From NCBI GenBank assembly GCA_036343175.1, contig JAZASR010000021.1, forward strand, positions 1-38,706: a DNA stretch of 38,706 nucleotides, in the 5' to 3' direction. Source of the stretch: JAEEJA01 sp036343175. GTDB taxonomy: Bacteria; Bacillota; Clostridia; Lachnospirales; Lachnospiraceae. This document shows positions 6,205-14,495 of the stretch, one piece after another (within the stretch, counting starts at the first letter, position 1; every line of letters begins with the position of its first letter). Below the pieces are notes generated by a model. The model ran no database searches. It was not told the origin of the DNA and was given only the letters and a program-made list of their open reading frames with translations. The translations under genes and the position numbers were made by a program.

Positions 6205-8574
6205 ATGGCTGCTGAAAATTCAATCACAGAAGATTACTGGAATAGCATCAGTAAAAAGAATAAAAGCGATAAGAAGCGTGAGTATGCCACTATAGGTCTT
6301 GTGGTTTCAGACATCCACAACGGCTTTACTGAGATGGTCTGCCGCGGGGCGATGTCGCAGGCAGCTAAGGACGATCTGAACCTGGTGGTTTTTCCCGGCC
6401 GCTACCTTGATCGTGAGTGCTCTGAATTCGGCGAGTCTGTATATGACTACCAATACAATTCAGTCTACTATTATGCGAGGAAGGATAACGTTGATGCTCT
6501 TATAATCTCTGCGGACAGTATCGGCTGCTTTACAACCAGAGAGAGAATGAAGGAGCTCATGGATTACTATGAGGATATCCCTGTGGTTCTTGTCGCCTCC
6601 AAGATGGAAGGATACCTGAGCATCAATTATGACAACAGGCAGGGCATCATCGACGGCCTGAATTATATGATAGAAAAGCTGGGAGTAAAAAAGATCTGCG
6701 TCATGGCCGGTCCTGCTTCAAATACTGACTCCACGGAAAGACTGGCCGTATATAAAGAAGTCCTTGCAGAACATAATATAAAGGTCGAGGACCGTCAGAT
6801 AGTGCGCGGTGATATGACGCATGACTGCGTATCTGAATTTGCGAAGCTGCTCGATGACAATCCTGATATGGAGGGTGTATTCTGTATCAATGATGAAATG
6901 GCACTCGGCCTGTATGATGAAATGGAAAAGCGCCATATAGAGCCCGGAAAGGATATATATGTATTAGGCTACGATAATATAGTAGACGGAGCCCGCGTAA
7001 AGCCTTCTCTTTCATCGGTCTGGGCAGATCCGAGGCAGCTCGGAGTACATGCTGTAAAGGCTGTCGCAAAGCTTCTTTCCGGCGACAGGACTTTGGAAAA
7101 TGAGGTCATGAAGACAAGCTTCATACTTCGTGAATCCTTTGGCTTACCTGCAGATCTTCTTGACCTTACACTTCAGGAAATGTGTACACCTGATGCTTAC
7201 AATGAGGCATTCGACAGGATCTTCTACAGATATCGCGAGGATCCTCCTTCAGAGCTCGATGAGCTGCATTTTCACTTTGCAGCTTTTTCGGATATTATCG
7301 GCAGGGGTCTTGAAAGCCAGGATATGGCCGATAATCTTCTGCCTAAGCTTAAGACAACTATTGATTCATTTTTCTCGCTTCACCCTGTCAGATATGCTGA
7401 TACCAATCAGCTGATCCAGTTTGTGAACCGCATGTATAATGCCGCCAAGAAGTATTACCTCGAAAACTGCAATAAGTTCGGCATGCTGGATGTCATCGAG
7501 CATTTCCAGAACAGGATCATTTTTGGTATGGAGAAGGAGCTTGATACCATTCACAGGATCAATGAAAAGAAGAATTATTCACTTAAGCAGTTTATAAGAG
7601 GCATACTCCAGTTTGAAAAGGGCGGAGACTTAAGCTACGAAGGATTCCTTTCCAATCTGACCTGGATGAATATAAGACACGGACGTGTATTCATATTTGA
7701 TAAGCCGCTCACCCACCTTAAAGGTGAAAACTTTATCCCGCCGGAGACCATGAAGCTTAAGGTGGAGGCACCGGATGGAACGGCGGAGGTCGTACCTGCC
7801 TATAAGCAGGATACATTGATCAGTAAGATATTTGATTATGGATACGAACCCAGAGCTTTTTCGATCGTAGTATTTCCACTTTATTCTTCAGAGAACCTCT
7901 ATGGCATGGTTCAGTACGACCTGAGCAATGACATATTCGGAGAGGGCGATTTCCTTACAAGCCAGATGGGCTCGGCATGCAAGATGATACAGCTTCTGAA
8001 TGAGAATGAAGCTATTCAGACTCAGCTTGAGGACAACTTAGTCGCCATGCGTGAGAATAACGTAGTTCTTGACAATCTTTCAAAGTCGGATGCTCTTACA
8101 GGCATATTCAACCGCCGCGGCTTCTTTGATTCTGTCGAGAAGCGCATAGGGTGCGGAAGGGTAGACAACAACCTGATCGTGGCTTACGTTGATATGGATA
8201 ATCTTAAGATCATAAACGACAGATATGGACATGAGGAAGGGGATTTCTCACTTAAGCTTATAAGTACCATACTTTCAGACACTATTGGAAATCAGGGCAT
8301 AGTTGCGCGTATTGGCGGCGATGAATTTGCCTTTGTAATAGAGTACGATACTTCTGATAATGGAGCAGGTCTGGTAAGTGCTATTAAAGAAAAGTTCGAC
8401 CAGTTCAATGATGTGTCTGACAAGCCTTACAAGGTAACAGTGTCAGTCGGCACACATTACAGCAGGAAGGGAAAGAAGTTCGATATAGAGAAGGCGCTTG
8501 AGCGTGCGGATGTAATGCTGTACAAGGAAAAGAAGCAGAGGGTAAAGAACGTTGCCAAGATATTATCCAGGTAA
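6205..8574 (+). CDS. diguanylate cyclase with LacI-type periplasmic-binding-protein-like sensor
   Basis: A 789-residue soluble protein. Residues about 25-315 are a LacI/Peripla_BP_3 sugar-sensor domain (ATIGLVVSDIHNGFTEMV, VDALIIS, AVYKEVLAEHNI, GVFCINDEMALGLYDEME, DIYVLGYDN, SLSSVWADPRQLG) but with no helix-turn-helix in front. A helical linker (about 330-480), a GAF-like region (about 490-600) and a GGDEF domain follow. The GGDEF starts with the D-A-L-T-G signature at D629 and has intact GGDEF at 704-708. The allosteric RxxD inhibitory site expected five residues before GGDEF is absent. I infer that binding of a small ligand, probably a sugar, in the cytoplasm controls synthesis of c-di-GMP. 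There is no transmembrane segment or signal peptide. A hairpin terminator follows. Confidence 0.85.
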   Translation: MAAENSITEDYWNSISKKNKSDKKREYATIGLVVSDIHNGFTEMVCRGAMSQAAKDDLNLVVFPGRYLDRECSEFGESVYDYQYNSVYYYARKDNVDALIISADSIGCFTTRERMKELMDYYEDIPVVLVASKMEGYLSINYDNRQGIIDGLNYMIEKLGVKKICVMAGPASNTDSTERLAVYKEVLAEHNIKVEDRQIVRGDMTHDCVSEFAKLLDDNPDMEGVFCINDEMALGLYDEMEKRHIEPGKDIYVLGYDNIVDGARVKPSLSSVWADPRQLGVHAVKAVAKLLSGDRTLENEVMKTSFILRESFGLPADLLDLTLQEMCTPDAYNEAFDRIFYRYREDPPSELDELHFHFAAFSDIIGRGLESQDMADNLLPKLKTTIDSFFSLHPVRYADTNQLIQFVNRMYNAAKKYYLENCNKFGMLDVIEHFQNRIIFGMEKELDTIHRINEKKNYSLKQFIRGILQFEKGGDLSYEGFLSNLTWMNIRHGRVFIFDKPLTHLKGENFIPPETMKLKVEAPDGTAEVVPAYKQDTLISKIFDYGYEPRAFSIVVFPLYSSENLYGMVQYDLSNDIFGEGDFLTSQMGSACKMIQLLNENEAIQTQLEDNLVAMRENNVVLDNLSKSDALTGIFNRRGFFDSVEKRIGCGRVDNNLIVAYVDMDNLKIINDRYGHEEGDFSLKLISTILSDTIGNQGIVARIGGDEFAFVIEYDTSDNGAGLVSAIKEKFDQFNDVSDKPYKVTVSVGTHYSRKGKKFDIEKALERADVMLYKEKKQRVKNVAKILSR

Positions 8575-8611
8575 GTAAAAAAGCACCGGATCGGACCGGA
8601 ATATTATTTTA

Positions 8612-8654
8612 GCGCTTTAAGCACCGGATAAGTTCTTATCCTTGAAGCGTTTTT
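8612..8654 (+). terminator. rho-independent terminator after the sensor cyclase gene
   Basis: Outer stem CGCTTTAA / TTGAAGCG (one G-U pair) and inner perfect stem GGATAAG-TT-CTTATCC, followed by five T. The strand fits the upstream gene. Confidence 0.7.
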
Positions 8655-8684
8655 AGATACTACAGGTAAAGAAAAGGAGTAATT

Positions 8685-9521
8685 ATGAAATTCGTATCCT
8701 GGAATATAGATTCCCTGAATGCAGCACTTACAGGCACATCGCCGAGATCAGAGCTCACAAGAAGAGTTCTTGACACTATAGTTAGTTGTAATGCAGATAT
8801 CATAGCGATACAGGAGACAAAACTTCCTGCAGCGGGTATGAGTAAAAAGCAGGAAGAGGCTTTAGATACGTATTTTCCTGCAGCGGAATATGAACGCTTC
8901 TGGATAAGTTCCCGCGAACCGGCAAGAAAAAGCTATGCGGGAACTATGGCTCTTGTAAAAAAGGGGATAAAACAAAAGGCTTATTATCCGGAAATTGGTG
9001 CTCCGAATACCATGGATGCAGAGGGAAGGCTCATAACACTTGAGCTTGACGACCTGTATTTTAACATTGTATATACCCCGAACGCCGGTGATGGCTTAAA
9101 GCGCTTAAAGGACCGCATGGTCTGGGACGAAAAGTATGCTGATTACCTGGCAGGACTTGATAAAAGTAAGCCTGTCATTGCATGCGGAGATTATAATGTT
9201 GCTCACGAAGAGATAGACCTCGCCCATCCTGAGAACAATCACCAGTCTGCAGGCTTCACCGATGAAGAGAGGGCGGGGTTTTCCAATCTGCTTTCCAAAG
9301 GATTCACAGATACATTCAGGATGCTGCATCCTGACCAGGCAGGCGCCTATTCCTGGTGGGCACAGAGGATAAAGACCAGCAAGGTCAATAATTCAGGCTG
9401 GCGTATCGACTACTTCATAGTAAGTGACAGGATAAGCGATAAGGTAACTGAGTCTTATATGCTGGACTCCGGTGAGAGACAGGATCATACGCCGATAGTG
9501 CTGGAGCTTGCATCTTTATAA
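8685..9521 (+). CDS. exoA: exodeoxyribonuclease III / AP endonuclease
   Basis: Start ATG 8685 with AAAAGGAG. The protein (278 residues) has all ExoIII/APE1-family motifs in order: FVSWNIDSLNA, IAIQETKL (metal-binding glutamate), YTPNAGDGLKRL, ACGDYNVAHEEIDLA (catalytic aspartate and asparagine), SGWRIDYF and RQDHTPI (catalytic histidine). It cuts DNA at abasic sites and removes 3' blocks in base-excision repair, thus acting after glycosylases such as Tag. An insert at about residues 55-85 relative to the shortest members is common in Firmicutes. It stands alone between two c-di-GMP genes, with its own ribosome site. Confidence 0.92.
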   Translation: MKFVSWNIDSLNAALTGTSPRSELTRRVLDTIVSCNADIIAIQETKLPAAGMSKKQEEALDTYFPAAEYERFWISSREPARKSYAGTMALVKKGIKQKAYYPEIGAPNTMDAEGRLITLELDDLYFNIVYTPNAGDGLKRLKDRMVWDEKYADYLAGLDKSKPVIACGDYNVAHEEIDLAHPENNHQSAGFTDEERAGFSNLLSKGFTDTFRMLHPDQAGAYSWWAQRIKTSKVNNSGWRIDYFIVSDRISDKVTESYMLDSGERQDHTPIVLELASL

Positions 9522-9588
9522 ATTGAGAGCGTAAGACCCACTGCCTTCAGGTGGGTGGCAGTTCACAGGATAGAGAGGATCAAAACCA

Positions 9589-12249
9589 ATGGAAGAATAC
9601 GGAGCCTTTAAGACGGATAGACGCAGCGGCAGCGCCGAAGAGGACCTTGCCAGGGTCAGCCTTTACATGGAGCTCATCAATGAGGCTATGGTAAAAGCGG
9701 GCGGAGAAACTGACCCCCTGACTTCGATAAATATCTTCCTTGAAAGCATGGGTAAAGATTTCTGTGCCGACAGGGCATATATATTTGAGTTAAATAATAA
9801 TGGCACCTATGACAATACATTTGAGTGGTGCAGCAAGGGAGTCTCTTCTGAAAAAGAAAGACTTCAGGGATTATCCGAGTCAGTCATTCCCGAGTGGATA
9901 GAGGCTTTCAGGGCCGGCCATGGCTACATGGTAAATGATATGGACCAGTACAGAACAATCAACCGGGAAAGCGCAGATCTTCTTGTGTCACAGCACATTG
10001 ATCGTGTGGTAGAGTGTCCGCTGATGCTTGAGGGAAAGCTGATCGGCTTTGCCGGGCTCGATAATCCCGACAGGGATCTCATGGAGATCTGCATGTCAAT
10101 ATTTAAGATGGCTGCAAGCTTTCTGGCTGTCATGCTCCGCCACAGGGATAATTCGGGATTCATTACAGAGATGACCCATATCGACCAGCTGACAGGTCTT
10201 TACAGTTTCCATATATTTACTATATCCCTCAATAAATTCATGTTCTCATATTATGAGAAGAAGATCCCGGGACAGTGGTGCATAGTCTGCTTCAATATCA
10301 GTCAGTTCAAGGCATATAACAATAAATATGGCTATACAAAGGGAAACGCCCTGTTAAATACTATGGGCCGGGTCATCAAGGAATCAATAGGAACGGACTA
10401 CATTGCAAGATCTGCTGCTGACTGTTTCTTCTGCCTTATTAAGAAAGATATTGCATTGAAAGCTATTGAAGATGTCCATGAGACTATGCTTAAACATGGC
10501 AGAGAGGCTGTCTTCGTATATGCAGGCGTTTATGAGCTTGAAGACCATGAAGAAGAGGCTATGTCAGCCATCGATAAGGCCAAGGCTGCTGCAGACAGGG
10601 CTGCCAGCGACAGAAACCATTATTTCAGATATTTTGAAAATGATATGATGCAGTCCATGGAAATGGACTCCTACATAGTAAGCCACGTAGACGATGCTAT
10701 AGAAAACGGCTGGATCCACACATGGTATCAGCCTGTTATAAGACCTGTCAGCGGTAAGATCGCAGGCATGGAAGCTCTTGCCCGCTGGATAGATCCCAAG
10801 TACGGTTTTTTAAATCCCGGGCAGTTCGTAGACCTGCTGGAGAATCATCATCTTATGCACAAGATAGATCTCTGCATGCTGGAAAATATCTGTAAAGATA
10901 TAGCCGCAAGACGTGAGGGTCATGAGCAGGTCATCCCTGTATCCTTCAACATTTCAAGATTCGATTTTGACCTGGATGACATTCATGAGAGGATCAATGA
11001 TATAACCGATAAATATAAAGTGCCGCACTCGATCTTAAGCATTGAGATAACAGAGACTGCCCTTCTTAATACAAAAACAGACGTAAAGGACCATATAGAT
11101 CGTTTCCACAGGGACGGCTATGAGGTATGGATCGATGACTTCGGCAGCGGCTACTCATCATTTAACGAGCTTAAGACATACGATTTCGATGTACTTAAGA
11201 TAGATATGGATTTCCTGCGTCATTCCAATAAAAAGACGCCGGCCATACTTTCATCTATCCTCTATATGTCACGGAAGCTCGGTATCAGGACTCTTTCTGA
11301 GGGTGTTGAGAAAGAAGAGCATCTTCGCTTCCTTGAGAATAATAAGTGCAACCTGATACAGGGATATTATTATTCCAAACCGGGCGAGCTCTCTAATGTC
11401 CTTGACGATCTCGCAGAACGGGGCATAGTGCCTGAGAATGATGAAGATATTGCCTTTTATGATCGCCTTACTCATGGGCTTTTTAAGAGCCATCTGAGTG
11501 CAGGCAATTTTGATATATTTGCTCCTGAGAACGTGAATAAGGATCCTCAGGCAGTCATTGAGATGAGAAATGGGCAGAGGAAGACAATATTTTCCAATTC
11601 AGCATATATCAGATTCATTAACCAGTTCGGATTTAAGGATACTTATGAATTAGATGCTTATGAGAATAACGAGACAAACGACAGTTCGTATGCAGAAGCT
11701 CGCGATACCATTAAGAAAGTAAATGAGGCAGGCGGTGAATATGATCACAGCTTCGTATATAACGGCCGGTTCGGCAATATACACTTAAGCAGGCTCATTT
11801 ATGATGACAGCAGGGCTGCATATGCTGTAACTGTGAATCCGTTAAGCAACTCGGGCCATGGACTTGAATCGCTCTATGCATCTGACAATCTTCAGAATGT
11901 GCTGGACAGGAGCTATGAGGCGAAATATATAACAGATAATGACAATATAGTAATATACGCGAATAAGAGGACAGAGGAGATCCTTGGAAAGCCCTCTTCT
12001 GAGATCGTCGGCCACATATGTAAGGAAATCATAGGTGAGCGCTATTGCTGGGAGGATGAGACCATATGCGGTGAGAACTGCCCGATCAGGAGAGCTCTGG
12101 ATATGTGTAATATAGAAGATGCCGTCGGTGCCCTTAAAGGACCGGATGGAAACGTGAAAGTAAAGGTGAACCTCGTGCCTATAAAGGATAATCAGGAAAA
12201 GGTCGTACAGCTCGTGCATCTGGCAGCTGTCATCGATCGGCAGGGTTAA
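9589..12249 (+). CDS. GAF / degenerate GGDEF / EAL / PAS c-di-GMP phosphodiesterase
   Basis: An 886-residue soluble protein. An N-terminal GAF-like domain (about 20-185) is followed by a GGDEF-type domain (DQLTGLYSFHIF). Its active-site loop is AADCF at 276-280 instead of GGDEF, so it cannot be a cyclase and may sense GTP or only bind. The EAL domain (about 365-625) is well preserved: E395-A-L, VSFNISR, IEITET, DDFGSGYSSF from D516, LKIDMDF, SEGVE and QGYYYSKP. This predicts an active phosphodiesterase that cleaves c-di-GMP to pGpG. A C-terminal PAS-like domain (about 755-880) has cysteines at 811, 820, 827 and 831, which could bind a metal or react to redox state (inference). It follows exoA by 67 bp and ends before a strong terminator. 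Confidence 0.85.
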   Translation: MEEYGAFKTDRRSGSAEEDLARVSLYMELINEAMVKAGGETDPLTSINIFLESMGKDFCADRAYIFELNNNGTYDNTFEWCSKGVSSEKERLQGLSESVIPEWIEAFRAGHGYMVNDMDQYRTINRESADLLVSQHIDRVVECPLMLEGKLIGFAGLDNPDRDLMEICMSIFKMAASFLAVMLRHRDNSGFITEMTHIDQLTGLYSFHIFTISLNKFMFSYYEKKIPGQWCIVCFNISQFKAYNNKYGYTKGNALLNTMGRVIKESIGTDYIARSAADCFFCLIKKDIALKAIEDVHETMLKHGREAVFVYAGVYELEDHEEEAMSAIDKAKAAADRAASDRNHYFRYFENDMMQSMEMDSYIVSHVDDAIENGWIHTWYQPVIRPVSGKIAGMEALARWIDPKYGFLNPGQFVDLLENHHLMHKIDLCMLENICKDIAARREGHEQVIPVSFNISRFDFDLDDIHERINDITDKYKVPHSILSIEITETALLNTKTDVKDHIDRFHRDGYEVWIDDFGSGYSSFNELKTYDFDVLKIDMDFLRHSNKKTPAILSSILYMSRKLGIRTLSEGVEKEEHLRFLENNKCNLIQGYYYSKPGELSNVLDDLAERGIVPENDEDIAFYDRLTHGLFKSHLSAGNFDIFAPENVNKDPQAVIEMRNGQRKTIFSNSAYIRFINQFGFKDTYELDAYENNETNDSSYAEARDTIKKVNEAGGEYDHSFVYNGRFGNIHLSRLIYDDSRAAYAVTVNPLSNSGHGLESLYASDNLQNVLDRSYEAKYITDNDNIVIYANKRTEEILGKPSSEIVGHICKEIIGERYCWEDETICGENCPIRRALDMCNIEDAVGALKGPDGNVKVKVNLVPIKDNQEKVVQLVHLAAVIDRQG

Positions 12250-12307
12250 TCGATCGACAGGATCAGTGACCGGAAAAATTTTACAACTCTATAACATATT
12301 ACATAAC

Positions 12308-12357
12308 AGATCCTTTACGATCATATGAGAAGATCATACCGTAGAGGATCTTTTTTT
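12308..12357 (+). terminator. rho-independent terminator
   Basis: A long stem, AGATCCTTTACG paired with CGTAGAGGATCT (one G-U), with further GATC/GATC pairing inside, followed by seven T (12351-12357). Confidence 0.85.
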
Positions 12358-12466
12358 ATCTGAAAAATGTGCACAAAAAATACGGAATTATCCTCCTATC
12401 TTTGAAACAATTTTCGGTGCGATATGGTCTATTATTACAGTGAAAAGGAAAAGAGAGTGACCCATT

Positions 12467-13657
12467 ATGAATAAAAGATATATACCCGGGCTTGATGAGA
12501 TACGTGTAACAGCGCTTCTGGCAGTGTTTTTATTTCATTTGCTGCCCGGAACTTTCGTCGGCGGTTATCTCGGAGTCGAAGCCTTCTTCATACTTGCCGG
12601 TTTCCTGCTGGCTGTGAAGAGCCTTAATATGAACCGGGACCAGGTCATTATATTTTATAAAAAGAAGATCATAAATATCTTAGGGCCTGCACTATTGATG
12701 ATACTTGTGGTAAGCGCATGGCTAAGGTTCCTTGTGCCTTCTGAAGTATGGGGGCTTAAGGCTGTGACAGGTTCAGTTCTCGGGTGCTTCTTCAATTTCA
12801 GACAGATATTCATTGCCGGGGATTACTTCGCATCTATCGGTGCAGGAAGCCCCTTTACCCACCTCTGGACATTATCCATAGAGATGCAGTTCTTCCTGCT
12901 CTGGCCCCTTATGGCACATATCATCGGAAGGTTCTATAGGAAAGACCGGTCAGGGACTATCCTGGGCTTTGGAGTGTTTACATTTGCCACAGCATTGATA
13001 ATGCCTGTATGTGCTGTTAATGGCGTTTCTTCATCATTCCTGTATTATTTCACCGGAACAAGGGTATTTCCGATGTTCCTGGGTGTGCTTGCAGGGATGC
13101 TTTACAGGGCAGGCAATCCGGTCGCATACGGATTCAGATTCCATCCTATCGCTAAGTACTTTTCTTACGCAGTGAGTCTTGTACTTGCTGCTATACTTAC
13201 TATAAAGGCTGATGGGACTTATGCCTTTATCTATCGCGGAGGCATGGCTCTGGTCTCTGTATGGATCACATTCACACTGCTCCTTACAGCAGGTATGCCG
13301 GAAAGAAGTGTAAAGAACAGGACCGGCAGATATCAGTCAAAGAGATTCAGCCGTAAGCAGACTCCATCGGGATTCGGCCTCTTTTGCAGGAGATTCTCCT
13401 CCATGGGACTTGAGTTCTATCTCTGGCAATATCCTGTTATATTCTTCTGCAATGCTCTTATTGGCTATAACGCTGCTGCAAAGGTTACAGAGGTCTTTCT
13501 CACCATAGCGCTTGCCATCTGGAACCATTATTTCTTCAATGGTATGATCAGGTTCTTTAATGTGACATTCAGGGAAATGTTCTCTGAATCAAAGAATAAG
13601 GGTCGGCGCACTTTCCCATTCAGAAGATTTTTTACGAGAATAATAAGGCAGATCTGA
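12467..13657 (+). CDS. membrane acyltransferase 3 (OatA N-domain-like)
   Basis: A 396-residue polytopic membrane protein (about 10 hydrophobic segments) of the acyltransferase 3 family. Family motifs: PGLDEIRVTALLAVFLFHL at the start, VEAFFILAGFLL, THLWTLSIEMQFFLLWPL (the H-L-W-S/T-L-S-x-E signature) and TRVFPMFLGVLAG. Such proteins pass acetyl groups from inside the cell to an extracytoplasmic acceptor such as peptidoglycan or secreted polysaccharide. In OatA the membrane part is fused to an SGNH esterase domain; here the esterase is the next gene, 56 bp downstream. A basic loop at about residues 284-305 (KNRTGRYQSKRFSRKQ) interrupts the last segments. The acceptor is unknown. Confidence 0.85.
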   Translation: MNKRYIPGLDEIRVTALLAVFLFHLLPGTFVGGYLGVEAFFILAGFLLAVKSLNMNRDQVIIFYKKKIINILGPALLMILVVSAWLRFLVPSEVWGLKAVTGSVLGCFFNFRQIFIAGDYFASIGAGSPFTHLWTLSIEMQFFLLWPLMAHIIGRFYRKDRSGTILGFGVFTFATALIMPVCAVNGVSSSFLYYFTGTRVFPMFLGVLAGMLYRAGNPVAYGFRFHPIAKYFSYAVSLVLAAILTIKADGTYAFIYRGGMALVSVWITFTLLLTAGMPERSVKNRTGRYQSKRFSRKQTPSGFGLFCRRFSSMGLEFYLWQYPVIFFCNALIGYNAAAKVTEVFLTIALAIWNHYFFNGMIRFFNVTFREMFSESKNKGRRTFPFRRFFTRIIRQI

Positions 13658-13713
13658 AGCACAGGTTTTTGGAAAATATTTCAGATCTGTGAATATATAT
13701 TTCCTAGAGGGAT

Positions 13714-14487
13714 ATGACAGATTTGAAAAATAAAAAGCGTAAGAAAAATATCATGAAAAATATATTTATAAGTATACTGACCATAATAACGATAGTTTCA
13801 ATGGGCATTGGCTTCGCAGTTATCATCAGTTCGCCTGATGAGAATCCGGTTTCCCTGCAGGTAAAAAGATCTATGGAACGCGGCAAAAAGGCTATCCACG
13901 ATAGTGATATCAACAATGACGGAGAAGCGGCATCATCTTACAAACCTGGGCTTGACGATGATGACTGGGAAGACGTAAGAGAAAATTACGAGAAGAAGCA
14001 GCTTAAGAAGCTGGCAGCAAATACAAGGGTCACAGCCATAGGCGACTCAGTTATGCTAGGTGCTGCACCTGCCCTGCAAAGGATAGTTAAGGGCATCGAG
14101 ATCGATGCTGAAGAGTCACGTCAGGTCAATGCAGGTATTGATATTGTAAAAAGTCTTAAAGATGCCGGTAAGCTCGAGAAGGACGTTGTCATCGAGCTTG
14201 GCACCAATAAGGTCATAACAGAAGATTCTGCCCAGGGGCTTGTAGACGCGATCGGCACTGACCACAACATTTATTGGATCAAGGTCTATGCAAAAGATCA
14301 GGACTGGACAGGTGACATCAATAAGATAATTGATGATATTGGAGATAAAAATGCAAACGTGACTGCAGTTGACTGGCCGGGCCTTGCAAAAAGCCATCCC
14401 GAATGGTTCTATGGCGACGGTGTCCACATAAACATAAAAGGTCAGGAAGGCTTCGCACAGATGTTAAATAAAGCCCTGGGAAGATGA
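13714..14487 (+). CDS. membrane-anchored SGNH-type esterase/acetyltransferase domain protein
   Basis: A 257-residue protein with an N-terminal signal anchor (about 17-37, NIFISILTIITIVSMGIGF) and an extracellular SGNH domain: block I GDSVMLGA with nucleophile S112, ELGTNK (block III-like) and block V D235-G-V-H238. A charged linker (about 45-100) separates anchor and domain. The ATG at 13714 has weak support; ATG 13753 is another possible start and would still keep the anchor. Domain order and adjacency to the acyltransferase 3 gene strongly suggest a two-protein version of OatA/PatB, with the SGNH part transferring acetyl to cell-wall or exopolysaccharide sugars. The gene ends 8 bp before the converging mannosidase gene. 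Confidence 0.8.
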   Translation: MTDLKNKKRKKNIMKNIFISILTIITIVSMGIGFAVIISSPDENPVSLQVKRSMERGKKAIHDSDINNDGEAASSYKPGLDDDDWEDVRENYEKKQLKKLAANTRVTAIGDSVMLGAAPALQRIVKGIEIDAEESRQVNAGIDIVKSLKDAGKLEKDVVIELGTNKVITEDSAQGLVDAIGTDHNIYWIKVYAKDQDWTGDINKIIDDIGDKNANVTAVDWPGLAKSHPEWFYGDGVHINIKGQEGFAQMLNKALGR

Positions 14488-14495
14488 TAAAGGAT

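Noticed and set aside
9530..9570. Terminator between exoA and the EAL gene
   Set aside because: A GC-rich hairpin (CACTGCC...GGCAGT) is present but no T tract follows it.
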